Positions 11,625-24,800 of a DNA stretch of 64,000 nt are shown here, one piece after another (positions within the stretch are counted from its first letter, which is position 1; each line of letters starts with the position of its first letter). The stretch lies in NCBI RefSeq assembly GCF_003945595.2, contig NW_024104754.1:6471241-6535240 (forward strand). Reading direction: 5' to 3'. A program made the position numbers and the translations under genes. Source of the DNA: Pipra filicauda. Its lineage: Eukaryota; Chordata; Aves; Passeriformes; Pipridae. Under the pieces are notes generated by a model. That model did not search any database and was not told the origin of the DNA. It was given only the letters and a program-made list of their open reading frames with translations.

Positions 11625-13283
11625 CTGTAACAAAACAAAGCTTAGTATTTCTATAGGCATTCTGAAATCAAGCCAAATGATATTTCTTGTTCTCCTTTCT
11701 GTAGTAGTAAGAAAAAAACCCAGCTATTAAGTAAGAACAACATGTGAACTAAACAAAACTTTGTAGTTTAACTGAAACTTTCTGTCAGACTGCTAAATAA
11801 TACATTGCTCTAACTTATAATCACCTTTACCAGAACTATCAATCAGTCCATACTCTTGACAGCCTCACAACGACATTGTCCTGACTTTCCATGAATCAAA
11901 CAGCTGTCTGTTACAATGCATCCAAAAATAAAAATACTATGAACTTGAAAAATCCCACAATAAAAATATAGAAAACCCCAGAGATCTTTAAACTTGTTAC
12001 ATACTGCCATTATTTCTACATTCAAAGAAGCACACACAGAAGCAATGTACTTTGTTCCATCTTGCCCTGACAGTTTTGCTGAATAAAAATATTTATTTTT
12101 CACAAAGAATTACCAAATAAAATACTCCTCATCTTCTTAAAGGGAATCTAAGTATGCACAGGTACCATATCTTACTAAATAAGTTTTGTACTCTTACTCG
12201 GTTTGGAAAAGATTAGGGCAATGGAAAACATAATCTTCTTAACCCCTAGCTCTAATACTGGAAAACCCCCAAATATTCATAAAGTTGAGCCAGTTCAATA
12301 TTTTAAACCAAGCAGAAATGTTTGGTTTACGCCAGTATCTCCTTGTTGACAGTGCCTACCATATGTACTGACAGCAAATGTATCAACCACAAACTTTTAA
12401 AAAGGACGTAGAATTTTGCTGCTTCAGTGCAAAGCACTTGAATAAGACGTGGTTTTCAGTTCCTGCTGAAGAAAAAGTAAAATCAAGTACTCTGTTGCTG
12501 TCCCAAAGGATGAGCTTACAAAACTGATATCCAGTTTAAATCTAAGAAATTAGCACACAGATGCCATACAGATATAAAAATAACCTATAACCCCAAAAGG
12601 GAACACATTAGCTAGGAGTTAAGAGGGAGATCAAGTGATATGATATCCGGTTCTTTTCAATTTAAATTCTTCAAAGAACAACTTTCTGCTTTGCTGTTTC
12701 TTTTTCTCCACTCCCTTACAATGCTGAACTGCTTCCAGATAACAAATCACTTGAGAGAAGTCTTTGAAGTCATCTGAGAGAGAAGTGGGGTCTTTAGTTT
12801 CCTAGCCAAGGAACAGGAAACACAGGTGAGTACCAGGTCCCAGCTTCCACAGGGACACATGCTCTCTTCTCTTCATTTGCCATGTGACCATGGAGAAGCT
12901 ATTCTCTTAGATTTTTGTCTTCCCCTTCTTGCCAGCAATGTAAGAACGCACAGTGGAGAACCACTACTATTAGCAATATCTGTCAACACCTTTCTGGCAT
13001 AATTACATATTTGAGCAGCACTAAGTATGAGTGTAAATCCCATGAAACTGCCTGCCTTCATCTCCATTAAAACTACCCACAAACACATTTGCAAACAGAT
13101 TGCTTCAGCTCAGTTATCCGCTAAGGACTTGATTTTGTGCCAACAGCACTGTGGGTGTACACAGTGCCAAAGTGTAAAGTTGCCTGGCATTTTAACACAT
13201 AAAAAGAATGGAAAAGAATGCTACCAAAAAAGTTAGAAGCTGCAATCAGTCACACACACATTCAACATGAACCACAGGCTTAC
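11625..13283 (-). other. RAPH1: RAPH1 intron 6-7
   Basis: This is a 1659-bp intron with only short chance open frames (for example 11843-12103 and 12873-13094, minus). No domain, repeat family or RNA gene is recognised. Confidence 0.85.
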
Positions 13284-13405
13284 CTGTGGATTCTTGAAAA
13301 GTGCGTATTTCTCTATACGTTCCACGAACATTAGTTTGTTTTGACTATCTCTTGTCCAGTTCAGAAGATTTTCAACTAAATTTTCATGATCTTCAAAGAT
13401 CCTTT
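13284..13405 (-). CDS. RAPH1: RAPH1 coding exon 6 (residues 328-368, RA domain second half)
   Basis: This 122-bp exon begins after GCTGCAG with the last two bases of Glu328 and encodes RIFEDHENLVENLLNW, TRDSQNKLMFVERIEKYALF and KNPQ. It ends at CAG|GTAAGC in phase 0. It supplies the remaining strands of the RA fold (to about residue 359) and the start of the linker to the PH domain. In MRL proteins, RA and PH act as one structural unit. The sequence differs from mammals mainly at LMFV (LIFM in the human protein as I recall it). Confidence 0.96.
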
Positions 13406-15304
13406 CTGCAGCAATAACAAGAGAGCAAATACATTTGATTATGTTGCATTTTGTGATAAATTAATCTCTAGCCATATCTAGGAGACAAGGCATACATGCA
13501 GAGAAAACAGAGTTCCAGGTCTATTACAATGGAAAGAAGTTTATGCTAAGAAACTAGAAGAACTTAGTCATCTTTCAGACATGCCTGGGTTAATTTTACA
13601 CATACAGTCATTCAACACTGACTTCTGTACCTTCAGGCTTAGAGTTCCAGCAACATAAAAAGTGTTTTTGTTTTTTTAATCTGACAAAGTCTACCGTCCC
13701 ACACGAACACTGCAGACTCCAATGATGATATTCCAAAGTTTATGAGCAAAAATAAGAAGGTTATCACATTTATATGTACTCTGGTCTACACAAGCCCTGG
13801 AGGAATGTATTAGGCAGCTTTTTCAGCATAAAAATTGTTACAGCATCCCCAATCACTATCTAAGTATCAAAAAAGTAATGGGCAATGATCAGAGGGAAAA
13901 CAAAATGCCTATGAAATGTGGAATACCCATGGTTAGTAGGGGTTTTGTAAAGAGGTCTGAAAACTGACACTGTCTACTTCTTACAATCTCTCTTGATGAA
14001 TAAATGATGTATTACCAATGGCTCCTGAGAACTCTGAACTTTGACTCTCTGTTGAAATAGTTTATCACTAGTACACTAGTACTAGCACTTCAGAATACTG
14101 AAAAGAGGCAAAAGAGATTAAGGAAAAAGAGGAAAATTTACTGAAATGGTAGAGAAATAGCTAAAATTTCTCATTCTAAAATAAATAAGGAAGGAGACAT
14201 CTTCAGGAAACCACTAGACCAAGTTTTTCCTCCTTTCAAAGACACTGAAGTAGAAGCTAGCTTTCTGCAATTTGTTCCCTCTTCACATAGGCCATACAGT
14301 GGCATTTCAGCAAATTAAATTTTTCAGAATCATTTGGGACTTGCTTGACCTTTCAACTGCACCTGAAAGCAGAATATGATTTTCTCCCACAAAATAATTC
14401 AAGCTCTATCAACAACACAGCAATACTGTCTTCCAAGAAAGTAAAAAAGTCATCACCTAACAGAACAACAAAAAAAAAAAGCTTCAGAGCACTGTGATAC
14501 AAAAACTCACATCTCCCTGCAGCCTCATTAGTGAAAGTGGATAGCTTTCAAAACATATCAACTGTCATTACAAGAAAACAGTTTATTAAAATTTTAAGTT
14601 TTTGAGCCTTCATTGGATAGGTAGAAGATTCGCCCCACAACAACCCTTTTTTTCCCCCTAACAATAAGCAATGTTAACATGCTACACTACCTGATATAGA
14701 GAAGGTTTCACCAAAAGAGAGAGGAAACATTAATTTTCATTTTCTTTTATCAAAGTCAATGGGTAAGGTGCACCTTATCCATTCCCCTTTTTTTCCATTC
14801 GGACGCTGTATCCTTTGGCTAAATGAACAACTTACATTGTGGTATGTGCAATGCAGTGTAAAGGAGCTTTAGCTGTTCTTAGGGGAATATTGCTTGTTGC
14901 ATTCAAATATTTAACAGGAAAAAATCATAGACAGCTGTTTGCAATAAGAGCTATCAGTTTAAAACACTATTTACAAAGAGGAAGATGAACGGTAAGTATT
15001 TTATCCCTTAACTGTTTCTTCGGTGAAGAAATCATCAAAACCAAGAGGCTTGGTGACTAGACATTAGTAAAATTACTATATCACACCAAAGAATTTAGCC
15101 ATGCTTTTTAAATGAAAGAAGAAATAATTTCCAGATCATTCTGAAACAAAGTCAGTCATGAGCTTCATTAAATGAATTAGCACTTACTACATTAACGAAC
15201 GGGATGCTGAACATTATGAAGCCAAGTGTTTAAATAACTCTGAGGATATAGACAACTGTTGCATTAACAGGTAAGAATTATAAATACTTGTAATTATTAC
15301 TTAC
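13406..15304 (-). other. RAPH1: RAPH1 intron 5-6
   Basis: This is an 1899-bp AT-rich intron with no open frame of note. The small direct repeat of ACTAGT-type sequence near 14067-14085 is too short to classify. I see nothing else. Confidence 0.85.
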
Positions 15305-15464
15305 CCATTTGCAATTCAGAGATGGTTTCCACCAATGACCAGTCTAAACTGTAGCCACAGTGTGATTTGTCCATCAGATTGTCTAATACTTGTCTCACTG
15401 TCTGCCTCTCATCCACCATCATTGTTTTTGAGCTGTCATCAGACATATGGACTCTGATCACCAA
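15305..15464 (-). CDS. RAPH1: RAPH1 coding exon 5 (residues 275-328, RA domain first half)
   Basis: This 160-bp exon starts after TTAATAG and ends at ATGG|GTAAGT. It encodes LVIRVHMSDDSSKTMMVD, then DERQTVRQVLDNLMDKSHCG and SLDWSLVETISELQM, plus the first base of Glu328. This is the ubiquitin-fold Ras-association domain: first strand about 275-281, second strand with KTMMV 287-291, and the helix TVRQVLDNLMDKS 296-308. The RA domain binds GTP-loaded Ras-family GTPases, as established for lamellipodin and RIAM. The length is exactly 53 codons plus one base, which fits the next exon. No disruption is seen. Confidence 0.97.
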
Positions 15465-16813
15465 CTATTAAGTAGAAAATTAGGAAAACAAAAAGGATTA
15501 ATTTACCACATTTCACATAAAAATATGGTTGTTTATTAGATCTTGTTTATTCTTCTAAGATTTTCTTACAATTAGCATAAAATATTAAGTTCAGTCAAAA
15601 CATTTCCTCAAAATGGGAGAAGTCGTAAATGATGGTTTGATATTTGTATCACAGACACTCAACAAGATACTGTTCTCCTTCAGTAGAAGAGAGTAAACAT
15701 AAAAGTCTTTCCAATACAGTGACAACATGCTTTAGTTGTGTGTTACGAAGGAAAAAAAAAATCCCTCCTGGCAAAGTGTCCTGTTCTGATTAATAAAGTG
15801 CCTTTGAGACAATTTTTCTCGCATGTGTAGGTGGAACAAAAGAGTTCTGCACAAGCTTACTAAGAACCAGAATTTTTCAGATTTGCAGTTCAAGCTTTCT
15901 GCCTCCTTTGTCCATATTTTCTAAAAATGATGATTATGTAAACAATATACCTGTATCAAATGTTATTTTTCTGGCGAATATGGAGCAGTAGTGTGAAAAA
16001 AAATCTGCTTTTAAAACACAATGGCTTTTCATAGGCATTTTAAAGAGGTCATTGTCCAGAAACAAAAATCCAACCATTTTTTTAACCAATCAAAAAACTT
16101 AAGACAATAGATTCTTTTTGTCAATCATTATGCTTCCATTTTTACATCTTGTTCAGATGGAAAAGATAAAATCTACTGGTTGTAATACACTGGTTGGCTT
16201 TTTAATTTCCATCCTCCAGCCAGAGCAGTTTTTAGTTTTTCATCTATAATCATTTAATGTAAAAGGCATTTTAAGCTACTGAAAAAATCCAATTGCAAAA
16301 TAAGAATGCTAAATGTTAAGGGAACTCTATATTTTTTGAGACTACATCAAGTAATGTCAGTAGACTTTCTCCACTTGGTAATCCCTGTTTTTAGTTTGGA
16401 ATACTTGTTTTCCATTTATCACTGGCAAATCCTGCTATGCCTAATGGGAAGGGGTTTGCAAAGAAAACAGGTGCAATTTTAAACGTGTGACTGCAGAATA
16501 TGCAAGGACGATCTCAGGAGGCTGGACCTTCATTTCACTTCTGGGTTGAAGCTGGCAAAGTCTTCTCAATGTGCACTAGCTGCAAAATAAGCTATTCCTT
16601 AAGAAAAACGTAATGTTATTCCATATGCTAGGATTTTCTTGATTAGGTGCAGTCTAGATCAGAAACCACATTACCACTCTAGAATAGAACACCACAGTGG
16701 TTTTATTTAGGGCAACTTAAGGGTAATAGACACAAATGAGAAGTGAATTTCCTCCATTTACCAAGTGAAAAAGAATAAAATAACGATCTTATAAATCAAT
16801 ATAACTAACTTAC
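15465..16813 (-). other. RAPH1: RAPH1 intron 4-5
   Basis: This is a 1349-bp AT-rich intron that separates the pre-RA helix exon from the RA domain. I recognise nothing in it. Confidence 0.85.
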
Positions 16814-16891
16814 CTTTTTCACTTGTGCTTCTTTAATCTTCTCTAATGCAACCCTAATCTTCTCAGCTTTGAGTTTAGCAGCCTGTTCCTC
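16814..16891 (-). CDS. RAPH1: RAPH1 coding exon 4 (residues 249-274, helix before RA)
   Basis: This 78-bp, 26-codon, phase 0-to-0 exon encodes EEQAAKLKAEKIRVALEKIK followed by EAQVKK. It is almost purely charged and helix-forming, with the heptad-like pattern of a short coiled coil. In MRL proteins this helix precedes the RA domain and packs against the RA-PH unit (family knowledge). It has an acceptor CCCCTAG and a consensus donor AAG|GTAAGT. Because it is in phase at both ends, skipping it would preserve frame and delete only the helix. No ORF of track length exists here, so the call rests on family sequence and splice sites. Confidence 0.96.
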
Positions 16892-18465
16892 CTAGGGGGA
16901 CACAACACACACAATTCCAGTTAATGCAAACTTCAGTCTGGTTGCAGTGGATTTAATTTTGAGGTTACCATGCTTTAAAACATGAACTGAAATGCTGATT
17001 TGCTCACCTACAAATCCTCAACTATTTCTTAGTGACAACAAAGACTATTATTTTTTAAGACAAGAAGTATTATTATCTAACATTTAGAAATACAATTGCC
17101 ATTAGAACTTACTGGAGGTACATATTTTGTATAGACATTTGGCATGTCTCTGTTCTTCCACATTGTAAATACCTTGTGCATTGCTACCAAATATTTTAGC
17201 AAATCATATATTTACAGTCATAGGGTTGGACAAGACACATTCAACAAGAGTGTACAATGGAGTACACCCAATAGATTTTTGGTTGACTGACATAGAACAT
17301 AAAGAGCACACTGAGAAGTATCAGAATTTAACAGCACACAGAAAGTAAGAAAACAAATCCTATAAATAGGATCCCATACTACATACATTAGTTTGAAAGA
17401 CTTTAAACCAGTAAATCCATTTGCAGTAAGAAGCTTCAACGCTCCCTTTATCTTTACTAAATCCAAGCCACATTTCTCCTTCCTTTAAGTATTTTAAGAC
17501 ACAAAAAGCAAACAGGTATCCTTTTGCTCTTCTAAATGATCTATTTTTGTTACAACTGGAAGTGCAGTGAAAATTCAGGTAACGAATCTATCTGCTGATG
17601 CTAAAGAAAACTGTATATTTTAAGACTAGCAACATAAATTTTTCAGTTTGAGATTACAGATATTTCTGTTGAAATTGCATTTGAAACATGCAGCTAAACA
17701 AGCGACCACTGTTCTGAAAATGACATATGCAGGTTTCAGGCTTTCACAATCTTAAATTCTAGCACAACAAACAAATATATGAAATAAGTAAACCTCCTCC
17801 AAAACTATTCAATCTCTTTAAGAAAGAAAAATTTAAATTTTTCTCAGATCCAAAGCAGCACAGTCCATCAACATTCATAGACATTTAGTTCTCCATTGCT
17901 TTCTTGTACAAATGTAATCCGTGGTTTCTTTGCCATGTGTTTAGATGGTTGCTTTTCTTGTAAAAGTCAAGATTTAGCTATTCTGAAATCCACAATGTTT
18001 AAGTTTTGTACTTCTCAATGAGCTACTAATATTCTTATCAACTGCTCAAGAACATTCTCTTGTTATTTACTGCAGTCTTACTCAGTAGTTTTTGGTCCTT
18101 CACATCCTATGACCATCCTATGCAGCAGGGAAAAAACATCAGCTAGGCAGGACAGTATGCTGCCTTGAGAGAAACGTAGTTCTTTTCAATAAAATAAACC
18201 AGTAAGTTGACACAAGCAGAAATAATGTGAGCCTGAAACATTATCTGGGAACTGAATTTTCAAGGCACACAGCTTCTATTAATCTACAGGGAACCTCAGC
18301 TTTTTATTCACAATAACAATGGTGTCATACAGCTTAGAAAGGTTAAATCAGATTAGCATTCTATGAAAAACAAACAGTGCCATGATACCAAGAATCATTT
18401 TTCTTCTTATTCCTTAACACTAGCCATTTCCTTCTGTACAAATAAATTATTACTAAAAAGTAAGG

Positions 18466-18489
18466 CTTTAAAGACTTAAGTCTTTAAAG
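18466..18489. repeat. Perfect 24-bp palindrome
   Basis: CTTTAAAGACTT is followed without a spacer by its exact reverse complement AAGTCTTTAAAG. A further GTCTTTAAG unit follows immediately, so the right arm is partly repeated. There is no recognised function; it could extrude as a cruciform or arise by slippage. Confidence 0.9.
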
Positions 18490-21400
18490 TCTTTAAGAAG
18501 TGATGCCATGCACCTGTACATTATGAAATCAGCAAAACCAAAAGACTTCATTTCATCATACATTTGGAGAAACTCATTCATATTTAAAAAAGCTTCTCAT
18601 TAACCTAACCATAGACCTCTACTGCCTTAAAAAAGTTGACAGCACATTCAGTTTTGCTCTTTGTTAAAGTCAAGCAGCCCAATTTTCCAGCCCATTTCAC
18701 TGCACACCTGTGCAGATGCAACTGCTGACAGCAAACCCCACAGGAGCACTTTGCACCACTGTGCACAGGCAGCAACACAAGGGCAAGCAACAAGGAATCA
18801 CCTGGCAGCCTCCCAGATACCTGTGCCAACACAGCTAAAATATCTTTGGTGATCTCTAAGTTTATAATCCATCATTCCCTAAAATGCTTTTAAAAATAAA
18901 TATGTAGATCAAGAAAGACTTTGAGGATTTACTATTTTAATGCCTACCAATAACTTTTCATTTCCTACTCAATATTATGTGGGTCTAGAGATCAGGATTT
19001 CTTATACTTTGTTAAACTCTAATATAAAGTCAGTTTAAATTAAAAAAAGAAAACCACCAAACCAACAACAAAATAAATGATTTCATAAAATAATTGAATA
19101 ACTGCAGGATTCACATCAAAACTCACAACAATTTCTTCTATTTGTCTCCTAATGGCCCAAGAAAACAGTCCCCTCCACATCAAAGCCAGCCCAAAACTGC
19201 ACTTAGACACAAACACAGGCTCTCTCCTCCCATGTACATGAAACCAAGACAAGTTCTTAGCAGGAAAAAGCACGAGCCATCCATCAGCTTGTTCTGAGCT
19301 AACAACCCTTTTCACTGCACGGGGACAAAGGTGACAGATGACAAAAATACCCGACTGCAACTTAAACTATTCAACACCACAAAGTAATACGGCCAGGACA
19401 TACAGTCCAACCACACTGAACTTGGGCATTTATTTCCCCTTTGCTAGTAAACACCAGCAACAGTGATACGAGTTGCTGAAGGGTCATGAAAATACAGGTA
19501 AACAGCAGCCCCTTCAGGGGGTACCACAGGTGGTCCATACCAGTAAATCCTGATGTGGCCACTGCCCTGCCTCCCTCTCACAGCATCAGTGCTCAGTGAC
19601 AGCATTCACAGTGCTGCTGTGGCCACACAGACAGTTGGGTCACAGAGCTGATCTGGACAAAAACTGACAGAGCAGAAAGATTCAGCAGAATCCACTCCTT
19701 GGCAAGACCACCTTTACAGTCATGGACATGCTTTGGAAATCAAAGGAGATACACACACACACTGCAGAGAAACACAAAACATAAAGCAGCGGCGTTTCCA
19801 CCTCTGGCAGGAAACTACTGCTGCTCTTTCAGTAGCAGTACACATCACTGCTACACATAGTAGCGGTCAAATTGCAACATAAATCCCTCACTTTAACAGG
19901 ACTGCTTTGGGAGTATTGCTACACTTGCATTTTAAAGCCTTGAGCCAAGAATACTTTTGGTTATGGACAACATCACACCTGATGTAAAGAATACATGGCA
20001 ACATAGTTACACTGAGAATTTGTTAATCCAAAATATTCTAACATTCTGAACTAAAATGGAAAATGCACATCTCTGCAACACGATGGTCTTAAATGAATGA
20101 CCTTTTTCTTTGCATTTTTATACCAGAACTGTTTTTGATAATTTTAGCCTACAGTGCAATATCATAAAGAATAACACACACAAAAAATAAAGATTTCCTT
20201 AATATGACGATCACAATTTCCTGCCCCAGTTTCCAGTTGAATATGCAGTTATCAGAAATTTCACCTCTGTTTTAGCATTAAATATGGAAGATGCATGCAA
20301 TGACAAAGCTGACCTTGCTGAAATGACTTTGTGCCTCACATTTCTAGGCTGGGACTTTATTTTCTGCTTCATGTTACATTTTTAAAGGGTCATTAACTGA
20401 ATCCTTTTACAGAGATCACAGAAAGAATGGGGAAAAAAAGGGGGGGTGGAACCACTAAAAAAAGATTACAGTCCTTAGGAAATCCAGTAATTAAACAATA
20501 AGAGCTAGGTAAGAAAGTGTACATCTCACTGAATTTAGCAGGGCAGAAACACAAATCACAAGATGCATAGAAGAAATTTCTTCTTTCATTAATATTTGAT
20601 TTTTTTGCCTGAATTCCTTCTCTGCATGCAGATAAGAAGATACCTAAATACATAAGTAGCATTGACTTCTGAAGGACTAAAAGCAGGTATCCACTGTTTA
20701 TCTTCCCAGCTACAGTCTAGCCTCGGGTAGAAAGGCAATTGCATGTCTTGCAAGGACTGTCCTTCTTAAAGAGCTTTTACTGAAACAGAGGTTTCTGCTG
20801 CCAGAAAACACCATATTGACATCTCCATTTGTACCTAATGGCCCCAAACTTCAAGACATCTCTATTAGGCCCATGTTTAGTGTATATCAATCTGAATATT
20901 AATCACATTAATGAAGTGTTTTCTGTTGGTTGCTTTCATCTATTATTAAAAAGAACACTAGAACAAGTGTGTATGTGATCGGCACTAGAAGGGAAAAACC
21001 AAATGTGTGAATATAAAGAGCAGGTCTTCTTGATAAACTCATTAGGACAAGCAGAACACTCCTACTCTAAAAACCATTTTGTGGCAATAGCAGCATAGTC
21101 CATTTATAAACAGTGAACTTGTGTTTACAGTAGTAGTTCTTGGTCATTCTCAAAATAACTTGGAATAACCTATATCTGGGTAAAGCAGAAAGGGAAGCAA
21201 GACATGACTCTTTCAAAGCTCACTAGATGTGAGTGTCCATCAGTCATTTTTTCCAGTGAGGAGTTCATCCTCCCTAACATAGACTCATTGCACATTTCTT
21301 CCTTCTTCCTTCCCAAATTAATACTCTGGAATATTCCTGACATTGTCACCATATTGCATTATGTTACTAAACATGGAAAGGGATCTGAAGCAGTAGTATT

Positions 21401-21639
21401 GTTTTGAGGGTTATGTCTGAGAATTATTCACCTGGGAAGGTCTTAAATATCACAGTGACACTACACTGGGGTAGTGCCATATTTTTCCTTTGTTCTACTT
21501 CTGTGCACCATTCACAAACTCTTTGCTATTAGAAGCCTAACTCAAACACAGAGGTGGCTTCTGAATGGAAACTGGAAAGCAGTAGTTACATTTTAATGCA
21601 TTTCAAAGTCACACTGGCCCTTGTCACAAGTTCCCACAG

Positions 21640-21800
21640 AAGAGATCTTCCCCACAGTCTACTGGCACAAAGAAGGCCCCACCATCCACATCCCTAAGGA
21701 AGATGTTGAAAAGTACTGGACCCAGTATTGACCTCTCAGGTGCATTAGTTTTGGTTAATGCCTCAAATTGGACTTTGTGTCCTTTAGAAGGTATGCTTCA
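21640..21800 (-). mobile_element. Ancient CR1-like reverse-transcriptase relic
   Basis: The plus strand reads GATGTTGAAAAGTACTGGAC, then CCAGTATTGACCTCTCAGG. Its reverse complement encodes a decayed SILGPVLFNIF, matching the RT motif VPQGSILGPVLFNIF of CR1 elements. Just upstream in the same strand a DTKSNLR block resembles the GTKSSWR segment that precedes this motif. There is an in-frame stop and the flanks diverge quickly, so this is an old molecular fossil. Edges are approximate. Another LINE with the same RT motif is possible, but CR1 is the expected family in birds. Confidence 0.65.
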
Positions 21801-24800
21801 AGGGATGGCAGATAAAATATTAATCAATTGAGACATGCATTCTGCTGTCTCCCTGAAAGACTACTCAAACTAGATTTGACAAAGCTAGTAGCAATGAAGA
21901 AAAAATCCAACGGAGTTTCACTGGCTCTTTATCCCTTGAAGCAACCTGCACCACATTATCAGCCTGCTTGCCCCTGAATAGACCCTGTCTTGTAACGGCT
22001 CTAGGCCAGGCTCCTCACTGCGGCAAAGAGTTATAGAACAAAAGGTACTGGGATTTGGGACCAGGCAAAAGCAAGAAAGGGGAGGGAAAAAACCAAACAA
22101 ACCAGATTGAAGAACAGGCCTTTGAAATCACAGTAAGGAAGTTTGAGAGTGGAAAGAAGACGACATCATAACAGATGAGACACTACAACTGACTGGCAAG
22201 TTTTAGCTGGACAAAAAGCTCACCCGATACTCGGAACAGGGCAGAAACATTTCAGAACACAGGCTGATTGTCTAACAATGTAACCACAAGCTTATTACAA
22301 ATAATACATAAATTACGTTTTATTATATTGATAGAATATATAATATCATTATAATACTAAAAAAGAAAAAGGTGATATTAAAACTACACAGGAACATCAC
22401 AATGATCACAGTAGGTTAGTACACAATAGCTTGTTGAAGAAAAATTTCATTATTTAACTTCAACACTGTGCAAAATCCTGCTACTACCATCTATATAATT
22501 TTTTCAGGTTTCTAGATGTGGCCGTCACAGCTTCCTCAAAAACTGGCTGTGGGAGGCTGGAGTTTTCAGACTGTGCTTACATCCTTTGCAGATTAGAAAT
22601 GAATTGCTGTATTTTTAAACTGCATTAAAAAAAAAATCTCAAACAGATGCTTCATTCAAGAATGAACACAACATCTGAATCAGATTGATCTAAGATGCAT
22701 GAAGCCAACATCACAACTTATTTAATCGAAAGTCTGAAGAAATTAGTGTGCAGTAACCAAAAATTTACAAACCAGTGGAATCAACATTCATAAGAAGAAT
22801 ATTTGTCTTTCAGATCAACATGAAAAGAAGAATGATGTACCAAATATTTGGGACGAAAAGGTGTTACATGATTCCTTTACCTCCAGATGCTGGCATACAC
22901 ATATGAATCATTAAACTAATACATCATTTTCCGTGCTGAGATCTGCCCTACACTGTGTCAGGAACTGTGTGTGTGCATGATTGTAGTGCAAAGGGAACCT
23001 AGTGCATGACTAGAATTTCTACAATTAGTTATATTACCAGAGGACAAAAATGGTACTGTTGTTCCCCCAGAGTGTCTCTAGTCTCAATATAAGAGGTAGA
23101 CATACCAAAGAAAGGAAAGAATACCAGAAACAGTAAGATAATAAGAAATAGTTGACACACCAGGAACACCAGCATAGAGCTGCAACATGATCCTACAGTT
23201 AACTTATCTAACACCTTGCTACAAGGAAATGCCCCATTTCTTGGGCCTGCTTCACTTATACAGGGTTTATCTAATGTGGTGAAGAGATCTAAGCCGCTAA
23301 GTGGATTTCCATTTCATCATTTTACTAAAGAAATTTGTTTGCAGGAGGTCAGAAGAGAACCAGTAAGTATCCACACCAGACCTGTGTGCTCAGTAGTCAG
23401 AAGTAGAGGGCACCACTGTACTGACAGTCCCAAGCTGAACAACATTATCCTCAGAAAATCAGCAAGCTTACCAAAAGCATCTGAATCAAAAGGCTACAAA
23501 GTTTAATTAGCCAACATAAAGATTTATAAACACAAACATTTAACTTCAGGAGTCTATCAGAATCACTGATACGAGCTAGTCCATGGTCATATGACATAAC
23601 AGGATAATTTTATGCACTTTTTAAACTGAAGTTCCATATGGTAACCAACACTCACCCCACATACAAACAATCAGAAGGGAGGATCTGAAAACACATGGAG
23701 ATGAAAGAGAAACTTCTGGTTTCTATTTGTGCCACAGCTGTTGTTAATCTATCTGTAATGAGTCAAGGTTTCTGGTTTGGTGGCTGTTTGCTTTGTTGGG
23801 GGTACAGTGGGGTGCACAGCAGGGTAAGGAGCTATTGCGGGGGGAGAAGGAGGTATGGACTTAAATTTTAAGCAAAACAATCACAAGAGCAGAAGATTAC
23901 TTGGTTTTGGCTGTTTGTACTCCTCTAGAAGACAGACTGAAAATTTGTTGTCAAAATAGATGCTGAGCACTTTGAGAAGAATATTAAGGTATTTAAGAAA
24001 AAGCAGTAAACTAATTCTAAACTTTTATTGCTAAATACAGACTACTTATACCCAGCATTATTCTTATTGTTTTGAAGTCCCCAAGACACATTTTGTTACT
24101 TCAGGCTTGCCTGAGGTTTCTCCACTAGTGTGTCTATTTTACAAAAACAACCCAAGGAACAGTTTGCAGTAGGTAGTAGTACGAGAGACATCTGACACCT
24201 CAGCCACTGAATATTCAAAGTTCTCTGAACTACACAAAGCTGTATGTTTGTTCTTCATCCAAGCTTGTCTTTTCATCAAGGAGATTTATAGCTTGCTTCA
24301 TCCCTCCTATTCTAGTTTCAGAAGGAAATACATATTGAAGATATAACTCTTAGACTTAAGAACAATTTGTGCTCTCTTAGTACATTACTGACCTCTTTCC
24401 TGTGAAGAAAATGAATTTATAATCAGAGTTCATACATACCTGGCTCATTAGACCACTGTTTTACTAGGATATCCTCCCCACATTATATTAAGACAACATT
24501 CAAAATGTTATAAAAAGAAATCCCATTACTTACTACAGTTTATCTTTGATACAGCAAGTGAACCTATTTTAAGGCTACTTATGCCTTTTAAAAGTACTGA
24601 ACAGTCCCACATATTTTCCACAGTTATGATCTTTTTTCTTTTTTCAACTAGTGAATGGCAATAGGAACAAAAGAACTTTTAGCTCAGTACACTTCCTTTT
24701 CAGCTAAGGCATTTTACCTGCTGACATGGCTATTAAATATTTGTCAGGAACTTGAACACTTTGATAAATCTGCAGAAACAAACAATAAAATTCAGCCGTT

